A DNA stretch of 14,876 nucleotides from an uncultured Eubacteriales bacterium (GTDB lineage: Bacteria > Bacillota > Clostridia > UMGS1810). The translations under genes and the position numbers were made by a program. The stretch spans positions 1 to 14,876 of the forward strand of contig USKN01000021.1 in the NCBI GenBank assembly GCA_900555295.1, written 5' to 3'. The notes beneath the pieces are model-generated. The model worked only from the letters and a program-made list of their open reading frames with translations. It did no database searches and had not been told where the DNA came from. Below are positions 8,392-14,876 of this stretch, in pieces; positions within the stretch are counted from its first letter, which is position 1, and every line of letters begins with the position of its first letter.

Positions 8392-11133
8392 TTAATTGTA
8401 AATAAATATTTGTCTGAGTGTTCCGTATTCGGCAAATACAATCATTACAGAGCAAGCGTCGCCTGCCGTATCGTATGTTTTAATATCGGCGGCCGTTCCC
8501 TTAACAATACTGTCTTTTCTTAACGTATTGTCATACATAGTTACGGGAAGAGCAGAAATATTTGTACACTCATCTATTATATTTTTGCTCATATCATAAA
8601 AATCATATGTTGAATATAAATAACCGTTATTAACACTCTTTGCAAAAGTTTTTGAAATTTGATATTTATAATTTCTAAATCTTATACCGCTTTTGTCAAC
8701 ATCACTTTGATACCAATACGGGTACTTACCGTCATTTGCAATGGTCATTGTGCCTTTATCGAATACCTTTTCCAAAGATATAAGATATCTGCCGGATATA
8801 TCAACCGTTAAAAGCACGATATCGCCCTGTTCAAGGTCGGTTAAAGATGAACCGTAATCGCCATCAAGAATATATTTAATTTCAACCCCTTTTTCAAATC
8901 CTACAATATATTTGTTCTGCACTCCGTTTTCATCAAGTTCACTGCGAACTTCTTTATACATAACCATTGGCTGATCGTATTTTGCAACAGGCATTTTAAC
9001 AACTATTATATCCTGGTAATAATTTGTTTGGTTAACTTTATAGCTTTCAATATAATAGTCTCTATCGTTTACTATTTTACCTATTGAACTGTAAAGTTTA
9101 ATATCTTCTTCAAATGTTTTTCCGCCTGTTGTAACAGTATTGTTTTCGTCCACTTCGGGAACATAAATAACCTTTGTGTTATTCGGATCCAAAATACAAT
9201 CCATGCCAATACGTGAGTTTTGCCATAAATATCTCATTTGAATACTGCCGTCGTTGGTTTGAGTTAAGCTGTTATTTTTATCTTCATTATCACCAACATT
9301 GTAAGTATCTATCTTTTTAAGCTTACCGTCATCATTTAACATAAAGCGTATAACCTGACGGGGTATGTTTACAGTTAATTTATAGTTTTCCTTTTTTACG
9401 GTAACATCACCCGGAAACGCTGCAAACAATTCATTTATATCGGTAGATTTAATACTCTCGCCGTCTATTGTTACACGGTCAGCAAATTCGAAATCTTTAA
9501 TTTCTACCGTATCGGGCAAATAAAGACGTATTGCGGGATTTGTTTCAAATGTTTCGTTTTGTACGGCAGATTTTATTATGTAACCTATTGTATAATCACT
9601 GTCGTTTTGAATTGACAAATATGCAATTTTACCCTCAAGGTTTACCGTTGCTTTAACATTTGCCCCGCGAAGTGACATAATATTGTCTATTTCGCTACAT
9701 TGCTTTGAAAGCTCATAGCTTTCTCCGTCTATTGTAATTTTATTATCCGATTTATAAATTGCCTCAACTTTACCGCTTACGGTATTTAAGCAATATACCA
9801 ACTCTATATACTCTTTTTTGTCTGACGGAGCAAACGCAACAACAGAGTCTTTGTTTACGGGAAGAGCTATTTCGTTTGATGAGCTGTCAAAAACACTTAC
9901 ATTTTCATACTCTGTAAAATCAATTTGTTTTGCACTCTCGGATTTACCGTAATATATTTCGCTTTTTTCGTTATACGTATTAAGCATAAAATCATCATAA
10001 CTTGTTACAACAAGCAAACTATATCCGCCGTCACGTTTTATAAATCTTATTTGTCCGTAACGCTTATCATTTATAAAATCATCTATTATATCCGAAAGAC
10101 GTTTTTCGGTCGGTGCACCGTTATATATTATTTGTGCGGCTCTTTCAATGTTTATTTTTTTTGTTTTTCCGTTTTCCAAATCGGTAAAATACGTAAGAGA
10201 ATATGAGTTTTTGTCATACTTGTCTATTTGTTCGGATGTTACCGTAATCTCGTCGGATACGCCTTCATCATTTTCAATATAAATTATTTTTTTATTGCCG
10301 TCGGCATCTTTTATATACGTATATTCAACATCGCTGCCAAAATATATTTCCGGTACAATATCTGTATCCAAATTATATTTTTGTGAATTTATATATACTT
10401 TTGTTTTATCGGTTACAAAATCAGAGTTAATGCTGCCTCCGTAATATGCGTTTAACACACCCTCTTCTATATAAACATTTCTGTACGACTCAAACATTGT
10501 TTTATCGTTTACTTCAGATTTATTGCCGAGTGCAATAACATCTTCAGTATCCATAATGTTGTATATAAGCTGTGCCGACTCTGCAACGGTTAAATAATCT
10601 GCCGATTTAACATCAACATTTATTTTAAGACGGTTGGCAAGGTACGAATACCCCGAAAGAGCTGACGAACCATATGTTTTTGCTTCTGCAGCTTCTCTGT
10701 AGCCTGCGGCACAAAGTACTATTTTATATGCCTGATCAACTGTAATAAAATCTTCCGGATTAAACTTTCCGTCATCACCGCCGTTTAAAGCACCAAGCTG
10801 TGTAAGTGCATTTATGCTCCCGGATGCCCAATATCCTGTTTTTACATCCGAAAAATATATTGTATCGGTTATTTGCGCTGCGTTTAATGCTTTTGCAAAA
10901 TAATCTGCAAATTCCGCACGCGTAACTTTTTTGTCAACGTCAATTTCAGATATATCGTCAAACGAAAATACTCCGAGTTTTTTTAACGTAATCATTTCCT
11001 TTTCACAGTTTATCGGTTCCGAATCAACATTTTCAGAGGCGGGCTTATAATATGCCAAAGCCGTTAATTGAGTTAAAACCATACACACAATTGTAAATAT
11101 GCTTATGTATTTTTTTAATGTTTTAAGTTGCAT
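8392..11133 (-). CDS. Large secreted SLH-domain surface protein, beta-rich body
   Basis: This 913-residue exported protein is likely held on the envelope by its N-terminal SLH domains, which in this family bind pyruvylated secondary cell-wall polysaccharide. Residues 1-27 are a signal peptide (LTALA-Y). SLH 1 spans about 44-90 with a good 'KKVTRAEFADYF' motif. SLH 2 spans about 91-148 ('IYFSDVKTGYWASGSINAL', with 'GALNGGDDGKFNP'). SLH 3 (about 160-198, 'LTVAESAQLIYNIMD') is degenerate. The rest, 215-913, is beta-rich and has no enzymatic motif I recognise. It contains recurring short modules, for example 'KITIDGESYEL' near 465 and 'RVTIDGESIKS' near 553, plus 'KVYINSQKYNL' near 245. A strong ribosome site (GGAGGT) sits 6 nt before the ATG, fused to the upstream stop. 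It could be an S-layer-like structural protein, a scaffold, or a glycan-binding surface protein. The SLH call is firm; the role of the body is unknown. Confidence 0.88.
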   Translation of the reverse strand: MQLKTLKKYISIFTIVCMVLTQLTALAYYKPASENVDSEPINCEKEMITLKKLGVFSFDDISEIDVDKKVTRAEFADYFAKALNAAQITDTIYFSDVKTGYWASGSINALTQLGALNGGDDGKFNPEDFITVDQAYKIVLCAAGYREAAEAKTYGSSALSGYSYLANRLKINVDVKSADYLTVAESAQLIYNIMDTEDVIALGNKSEVNDKTMFESYRNVYIEEGVLNAYYGGSINSDFVTDKTKVYINSQKYNLDTDIVPEIYFGSDVEYTYIKDADGNKKIIYIENDEGVSDEITVTSEQIDKYDKNSYSLTYFTDLENGKTKKINIERAAQIIYNGAPTEKRLSDIIDDFINDKRYGQIRFIKRDGGYSLLVVTSYDDFMLNTYNEKSEIYYGKSESAKQIDFTEYENVSVFDSSSNEIALPVNKDSVVAFAPSDKKEYIELVYCLNTVSGKVEAIYKSDNKITIDGESYELSKQCSEIDNIMSLRGANVKATVNLEGKIAYLSIQNDSDYTIGYIIKSAVQNETFETNPAIRLYLPDTVEIKDFEFADRVTIDGESIKSTDINELFAAFPGDVTVKKENYKLTVNIPRQVIRFMLNDDGKLKKIDTYNVGDNEDKNNSLTQTNDGSIQMRYLWQNSRIGMDCILDPNNTKVIYVPEVDENNTVTTGGKTFEEDIKLYSSIGKIVNDRDYYIESYKVNQTNYYQDIIVVKMPVAKYDQPMVMYKEVRSELDENGVQNKYIVGFEKGVEIKYILDGDYGSSLTDLEQGDIVLLTVDISGRYLISLEKVFDKGTMTIANDGKYPYWYQSDVDKSGIRFRNYKYQISKTFAKSVNNGYLYSTYDFYDMSKNIIDECTNISALPVTMYDNTLRKDSIVKGTAADIKTYDTAGDACSVMIVFAEYGTLRQIFIYN

Positions 11134-11139
11134 TTATGT

Positions 11140-11148
11140 ACCTCCTTA
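11140..11148 (-). promoter_or_regulatory. Stop codon fused to Shine-Dalgarno (TAAGGAGGT)
   Basis: The TAA of the small SLH gene runs directly into GGAGGT, 6 nt before the ATG at 11133. The two SLH genes are 12 nt apart, so their translation is very probably linked. Confidence 0.8.
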
Positions 11149-12780
11149 TTTGTCATCTTTAAACTTATTAATTCTTAAAAGCGCCGAATAAATTATTTTA
11201 GCCGCTTCGGCTCTTGTTGTTCCGTTACCGGGCTTAAAAGTTCCGTCTTCATAACCCGATATTAAGCCTTCGCCTTTCATTTTATATACAGCGTCTTTTG
11301 CATAATCCGCAATATTTGCATCATCGGCAAACGCTTCGCTTGCAGTATTTTCAAGCGGAATTTCGGCTATATCAAACATTCTCGATATCATAGTACACAA
11401 ATCCTGACGTGATATATCGGTACCTTTTCCAAATATTTTATTACCTATACCGTTAGCCGCTCCCGCAAGATACATTGAATTTACATAATCATAACACCAA
11501 TCATCGGCTGTTACATCATCAAAATATCCCTCACCGCTTACAAGGTCAACTTTAAACGTAAGCATAAGCATTTTTGCAAACTCTTCACGTTTTACTGTTT
11601 GATTTGGTGAAAATGTATCTTCTGTTGTACCGTTTATTATACCTTTATAATAAAGCTGCGAAATTGAGCCTTTTGCCCATTCAACATCTTTTAAATCGTC
11701 AAACACATCAGCTGTTTGAATATTACTGTTATCTTCAGCGGTAAGTTCTACTCCTTTAAGAGGATTTGATGATGTGGATTTTCCGCCACCGCCGCCTCCT
11801 GCTGATTCTTTTTCGCCTTTATCTGCTGTGGGAACATAATTTTTAATAATTGATTTTATTTCTGCTGCAGATTTAAATTCGCTTTTTTGCGACTGTGATA
11901 TAATATTTTCTACCAAAGTATCATCTAATTTTGATGTATCAAATCCAAATTCATCAGCATAATCCGTAACAGCGTTTTTAACATCGCCCGTTCCGTCGTT
12001 TTTGTTTACGGTGCACAGCACAATTTGTTCATTAACAACAGAATTAATTTTTTCAACACTGTCTATTTTTTCTTTTTTAAGCGCCGCTATAATTTCTGCG
12101 TCAAAATCAGTGCGGTAATATTTTTGGGCTTTTTCGTCAAAATGCAAACATTTTATAATCTTTTCGTTTTCAACATTTATTTCTTTTTTTATTGCACATA
12201 CCGCCGCTGCTTTTTCTGCATACTCAATCATTTGAGTACAGTCAATTTCTCTTTGACTTACACTTTTAAAAAGTATATCGGCAAGTGCGCTAAAATCACA
12301 ATTATTAAATATTTCATCAAACAGTCCCAAGCTGTTTTTGTTTTCAAGCAATGCTGCAAGCGCTTCGGCACTTTCGGCATTCTTTATACTTTCAAGTGCT
12401 GCTTCGTTATTTGTTTTATTTACATATGTAATTGATTTTTCATCAACCGTTTCAAATTCTTTATTACCTACATAAACATTATAAACTCCAACTTGGGGAA
12501 GAACAAAATCAAATGTATAACCTCTGTTTTTATCGAGTTTTACTTCTTTTAAATATACACAATTTTTGTAATTATCTCCGAGCCAATACTCTTTATCGGT
12601 AAAATCGGCTCCCCTGTTAAATACTGCAATTGTGACTATATCCCCCTCGCGCCCTGTATTTATTACATCCGTTAATTCAATTTCACCGTCGGTGAGGTAA
12701 AAATCATCATTTGCATATACATTTACGCACATTGAAATTACCATAAGCACAACCATTAATAAAGCAAAAAATTTTTTCAT
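11146..12780 (-). CDS. Secreted protein with three C-terminal SLH domains and helical repeats
   Basis: This is a 544-residue exported, wall-associated protein from the ATG at 12780-12778. An in-frame GTG at 12789 falls inside the ribosome site AGAGGTGG (12793-12786), so it is rejected. Residues 1-24 are a signal peptide (VYA-N). Residues about 25-117 are a small beta-sandwich-like domain. About 124-316 is helix-rich, with two stretches (about 124-197 and 220-316) that look like diverged copies. A Gly-rich linker with six glycines follows (328-333). Three SLH domains close the protein: about 360-412 ('VEWAKGSISQLYYKGIING', 'VKREEFAKML'), 418-472 ('YFDDVTADDWCYDYVNSMY', 'ISRQDLCTMI') and 484-536 ('GLISGYEDGTFKPGNGTTRAEA'). 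No catalytic motif is visible. It lies between the GH127 gene and the larger SLH gene, and probably serves as a surface anchor or spacer protein. Function beyond anchoring is unknown. Confidence 0.9.
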   Translation of the reverse strand: MKKFFALLMVVLMVISMCVNVYANDDFYLTDGEIELTDVINTGREGDIVTIAVFNRGADFTDKEYWLGDNYKNCVYLKEVKLDKNRGYTFDFVLPQVGVYNVYVGNKEFETVDEKSITYVNKTNNEAALESIKNAESAEALAALLENKNSLGLFDEIFNNCDFSALADILFKSVSQREIDCTQMIEYAEKAAAVCAIKKEINVENEKIIKCLHFDEKAQKYYRTDFDAEIIAALKKEKIDSVEKINSVVNEQIVLCTVNKNDGTGDVKNAVTDYADEFGFDTSKLDDTLVENIISQSQKSEFKSAAEIKSIIKNYVPTADKGEKESAGGGGGGKSTSSNPLKGVELTAEDNSNIQTADVFDDLKDVEWAKGSISQLYYKGIINGTTEDTFSPNQTVKREEFAKMLMLTFKVDLVSGEGYFDDVTADDWCYDYVNSMYLAGAANGIGNKIFGKGTDISRQDLCTMISRMFDIAEIPLENTASEAFADDANIADYAKDAVYKMKGEGLISGYEDGTFKPGNGTTRAEAAKIIYSALLRINKFKDDK

Positions 12781-12785
12781 TAATA

Positions 12786-12793
12786 CCACCTCT
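12786..12793 (-). promoter_or_regulatory. Ribosome binding site deciding the ATG 12780 start
   Basis: AGAGGTGG on the minus strand, with its GAGG core 8 nt before the ATG at 12780. The competing GTG codon (12789-12787) is part of this site and cannot be initiated from it. The protein from the ATG starts MKKFFALL, a typical signal-peptide N-terminus. Confidence 0.7.
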
Positions 12794-12796
12794 TTT

Positions 12797-14614
12797 TTAT
12801 TTAGCCGATATCCAAGCTTCCATCATAGAATTTTCGTTAAGCGTTTTTCCCGCAGATGCGTAATCTATCATTGTAAAACTTTGACCGCCGCCGGCAGTTA
12901 CTTCCGCTTTAATCATATAACTATCTTTATCACAGTCCAAAATTTTAACAATGTATGTATCGCACTTGCTTATAACACTTCCGGTTGTTTTTTCAAATCT
13001 GCTGTCACGTGCCAAAACAAATACTCCGTATTTAAAGCAAATATGTGTTTTGTTGTTTGACTCAATATCAATTGTTTCAAGTTTTGTTTCGTAATTAATT
13101 TCCAAAACATCGCCGTCACACATAATTCTGTCAATCAAAAAGTATGTTCCTTCTTTTGCCACATATTTCTCGCCGTTTATAATTATATACGGATTTACGG
13201 CATATGGCGGTATTCTGAGTTTTAATTTTACTTTTTCGGGTTGATACATATTAAATGTAAGTTTTATTTTTCCGTCAGCAGGGTAACAGGACTGTTCATC
13301 AACAATAATTTTATTGCCCGATGCTGTATTTAAAATTACCCGTCCACTTTCGTATATATTAAACACAAATGCATCTGCGTCTTCCATAACGCTTATAAAC
13401 GGAACAATTCCGAGTCCCATAGCGCCAATCGCCGTGCAACAGCCATATATCTTTCCGTTAATATCTTTTTGACCGCCCATACCTTTGCCTCTATGGTCTA
13501 TTACGAGTGGACTGTAACTGTCAAACGGGTACACATCAATTTCATTTTTGCACATTTTTGTGTTTACAGAACCAAGCATAGAGTTGTAAAATGACTTTTC
13601 AATTTGTTCCATATATTTTATATTTCCCGTAATGTTATACATTTGCAGGCACAATTTCATCCACGTAACGGTAACACAGGTTTCCTGCATATACAGTGAG
13701 TGTTCATCATTAGCCTGGGTTTTTGCAGCATTATCAAAATGTTCACCCCTGCACCCCAAACACCCTATTACGGTATCCTCGGTTTCAATAAGCTTGTTTA
13801 CAAAATTTTGCGCCGCTTTAAAGTATTTATCGTTATTATTAATGCGCCAATACTCTAAAAGACCTTCAAAACAGGACATCATTTCGTACGCTTTAATTAC
13901 AGGATACTCAAAAGGTGCAATTTTGTTTTCATATGCAAGCTCTATCAAATCACAATCTTTTGCCAATCCGTTATTTACAATATGAGATGCAAAGTCAAGA
14001 TACTTTTTGTTTTGAGTTATGTTATAAAGCCTAACCACAGGTTCCAATATCGAACAGGAGTTTACGGTCTGCCATATATCGGATGTATCCGTTATGTTAA
14101 TCAAACCGTCACCGATATGGTTTACTATGTAATCCAAATGCCTGCATAAAGCAGTCAGCACTTTTTCTTTTAAAAATTCTTCTTTACATATATCGTAAAA
14201 GTGCAAAAGTCCAAGCATTACGTACTTTCGCGACCAAATATCCCAACCGTTAAATTCATTTTCAACACTATACGTTGAAATACGTCCCGCAGAATCTTGT
14301 TTTTTTATAATATCTTCTACAGTGTTTTTGAGTAACATATACAAATTATCATCATTTGTATATTCGTATACTCTGCATGCACCGCGCATTACTTTTCCCC
14401 AATATTCTCCTCTCCAGCCGTTGTCTGCATCGTCTATGCTTGTACCGAACGGAAAAGTAATTAAACTCCAAAGGTTTATATCGGACAGCTGAACTTTATT
14501 GATAAATTTAATACTTTTATCAATAATTCCGTCATATTTAAATATTGCATCACTTTCAAAAACCTTATCGGTCTTACTTCTTGTTATAAATTGTTTGTTC
14601 ATCTTCACCGACAT
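12797..14614 (-). CDS. GH127-type glycosidase, probable beta-L-arabinofuranosidase
   Basis: This 605-residue enzyme has no signal peptide, so it acts in the cytoplasm, probably releasing terminal sugars from imported oligosaccharides. The GH127 (former DUF1680) pattern is clear: 'WDIWSRKYVMLGLLHFYD' at 124-141 in the helical barrel; 'RGEHF' with Glu291 matching acid/base Glu322 of the Bifidobacterium enzyme HypBA1; 'QETC' with Glu311 and Cys313 matching zinc ligands Glu338 and Cys340; and 'YGCCTAIGAMG' with Cys392-Cys393 matching Cys417 (nucleophile) and Cys418. The C-terminal beta part has the family-style 'LRIPPYAVNPYIIINGE' and 'CDGDVLEINYE'. All residues of the known zinc-thiolate site are therefore present. 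Length is near that of HypBA1. It is the first gene of the operon after the promoter, with GGAGGT 7 nt before the ATG. Related families GH142 and GH146 share this fold and motif, so exact specificity is unproven. Confidence 0.88.
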   Translation of the reverse strand: MSVKMNKQFITRSKTDKVFESDAIFKYDGIIDKSIKFINKVQLSDINLWSLITFPFGTSIDDADNGWRGEYWGKVMRGACRVYEYTNDDNLYMLLKNTVEDIIKKQDSAGRISTYSVENEFNGWDIWSRKYVMLGLLHFYDICKEEFLKEKVLTALCRHLDYIVNHIGDGLINITDTSDIWQTVNSCSILEPVVRLYNITQNKKYLDFASHIVNNGLAKDCDLIELAYENKIAPFEYPVIKAYEMMSCFEGLLEYWRINNNDKYFKAAQNFVNKLIETEDTVIGCLGCRGEHFDNAAKTQANDEHSLYMQETCVTVTWMKLCLQMYNITGNIKYMEQIEKSFYNSMLGSVNTKMCKNEIDVYPFDSYSPLVIDHRGKGMGGQKDINGKIYGCCTAIGAMGLGIVPFISVMEDADAFVFNIYESGRVILNTASGNKIIVDEQSCYPADGKIKLTFNMYQPEKVKLKLRIPPYAVNPYIIINGEKYVAKEGTYFLIDRIMCDGDVLEINYETKLETIDIESNNKTHICFKYGVFVLARDSRFEKTTGSVISKCDTYIVKILDCDKDSYMIKAEVTAGGGQSFTMIDYASAGKTLNENSMMEAWISAK

Positions 14615-14621
14615 TTATATT

Positions 14622-14627
14622 ACCTCC
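14622..14627 (-). promoter_or_regulatory. Ribosome binding site of the GH127-type gene
   Basis: GGAGGT on the minus strand, 7 nt before the ATG at 14614-14612. It supports the first ATG over the internal one at 14602, which has no comparable site. Confidence 0.75.
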
Positions 14628-14672
14628 AAAATCTATTTATATTTATATTATAAACTATATAAAAAATATCGT

Positions 14673-14701
14673 ATTGTAGATTTTAGTCTATTTATTGTAA
14701 A
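14673..14701 (-). promoter_or_regulatory. Sigma-A-type promoter of the glycan operon
   Basis: On the minus strand, TTTACA (14701-14696) and TACAAT (14678-14673) each match 5 of 6 consensus bases and are separated by exactly 17 nt. A run of eight A (14725-14718) lies about 17 nt upstream of the -35, where an UP element would sit. Transcription would start near 14666 and give a leader of about 50 nt before the GH127 ATG. The spacer holds a short dyad TAGA-N6-TCTA (14690-14677) that could be an operator, though such motifs arise easily in AT-rich DNA. No second convincing promoter was found further down the operon. Confidence 0.6.
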
Positions 14702-14765
14702 AAATTATCAAACTAACTTTTTTTTATTAAATTAATATATTACCGATTTACGGATTTAACAATCA

Positions 14766-14876
14766 TTAAACGCGGCGGTAATCTAAAAAGACCGGCTTGC
14801 GTCCTTCGCGAATGGCTTTGCGCTGATATTTGGTTTCGACCCAATCTGCCGGCGGCTGTTTCCAGTCTCGGCCGCA
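14766..14876 (-). CDS. C-terminal end of an unrecognised gene (partial, N-terminus beyond window)
   Basis: Reading the minus strand from the right edge gives 36 codons ending in TAA (14768-14766). The peptide is basic and hydrophilic, containing 'RDWKQPPADWVETKYQ' and ending 'PVFLDYRRV'. The coding reading is supported by this protein-like composition and by the abrupt switch from about 56% GC (counted by hand over 14769-14876) to very AT-rich DNA right after the stop. I do not recognise the family. It lies 151 nt upstream of the GH127 gene with a promoter between, so it is probably not part of the operon. A short open plus-strand frame overlaps it but lacks a start and reads like the complement of coding sequence. 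Confidence 0.5.
   Translation of the reverse strand, partial: CGRDWKQPPADWVETKYQRKAIREGRKPVFLDYRRV

Larger units (their letters stand above)
14615..14765. other. AT-rich intergenic region upstream of the operon
   Basis: This is the only gap longer than 30 nt in the window. It holds the promoter and ribosome site, a direct repeat TCTATTTAT on the plus strand (14632-14640 and 14687-14695), and a small CCG-ATTTA-CGG hairpin candidate (14743-14753). No hairpin followed by a T-run suitable for terminating the upstream gene was seen, and no small ORF is supported. Confidence 0.6.

Noticed and set aside
12025..12435. 136-codon plus-strand open frame
   Set aside because: It lies wholly antisense to the small SLH gene, has a Phe/Tyr/Cys-rich composition typical of reverse-complemented AT-rich coding DNA, and resembles no protein I know.
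14647..14652. TATAAT as an alternative -10 closer to the GH127 start
   Set aside because: A perfect hexamer, but no acceptable -35 lies 16-18 nt upstream and the flanks are plain AT-rich sequence. The TTTACA-17-TACAAT pair is better.
14739..14782. Inverted repeat ATTACCG/CGGTAAT as an intrinsic terminator of the right-edge gene
   Set aside because: The arms are only 7 bp with a 30-nt loop, and no T-run follows on the minus strand, so it does not fit a rho-independent terminator.

Overview
The window is a low-GC, AT-rich stretch with every supported gene on the minus strand. It reads as part of one operon for breaking down a complex carbohydrate at the cell surface of a Gram-positive, monoderm bacterium. 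The support is S-layer homology (SLH) domains, Gram-positive signal peptides, strong AGGAGG-type Shine-Dalgarno sites, and several very large secreted multidomain enzymes. An uncultured or gut clostridial lineage, such as Oscillospirales or a pectin specialist like Monoglobus, would fit. That placement is inference from protein style and composition; there is no rRNA or other taxonomic marker in the window.

Layout in transcription order, right to left. At the right edge (14876-14766) are the last 36 codons of an unrecognised minus-strand gene in clearly GC-richer sequence. A 151-nt AT-rich gap (14765-14615) follows, holding a good sigma-A-type promoter. Then come: a cytoplasmic GH127-type glycosidase (14614-12797), probably a beta-L-arabinofuranosidase; a 544-residue secreted protein with three C-terminal SLH domains (12780-11146); a 913-residue secreted protein with N-terminal SLH domains and a long beta-rich body (11133-8392); a 1067-residue secreted clan GH-A glycoside hydrolase (8364-5161); a 1137-residue secreted clan GH-A hydrolase ending in a CBM9-like module (5151-1738); and the first 573 codons of another secreted protein with jelly-roll and Ig-like domains (1719-1), which runs off the left edge. 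Gaps between these genes are 9 to 27 nt, and several Shine-Dalgarno sites sit in or against the preceding stop codon, so the six genes look co-transcribed and translationally coupled.

Proposed working: the two large secreted hydrolases, and perhaps the truncated third protein, bind and cut a polysaccharide or glycoprotein glycan outside the cell. The two SLH proteins sit in the envelope on secondary cell-wall polymers. The GH127 enzyme trims imported oligosaccharides in the cytoplasm. No transporter, sensor or regulator lies in the window. The GH127 enzyme hints at beta-L-arabinofuranosyl residues, as in plant extensin or pectin-associated glycans, but the true substrate is not shown by the sequence.

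The most notable points are two catalytically empty SLH proteins encoded amid enzymes that carry no visible anchor, two diverged paralogous GH-A enzymes in tandem with different accessory domains, and a sharp composition change at the right edge. No RNA genes, CRISPR arrays, insertion sequences or clear intrinsic terminators were seen.
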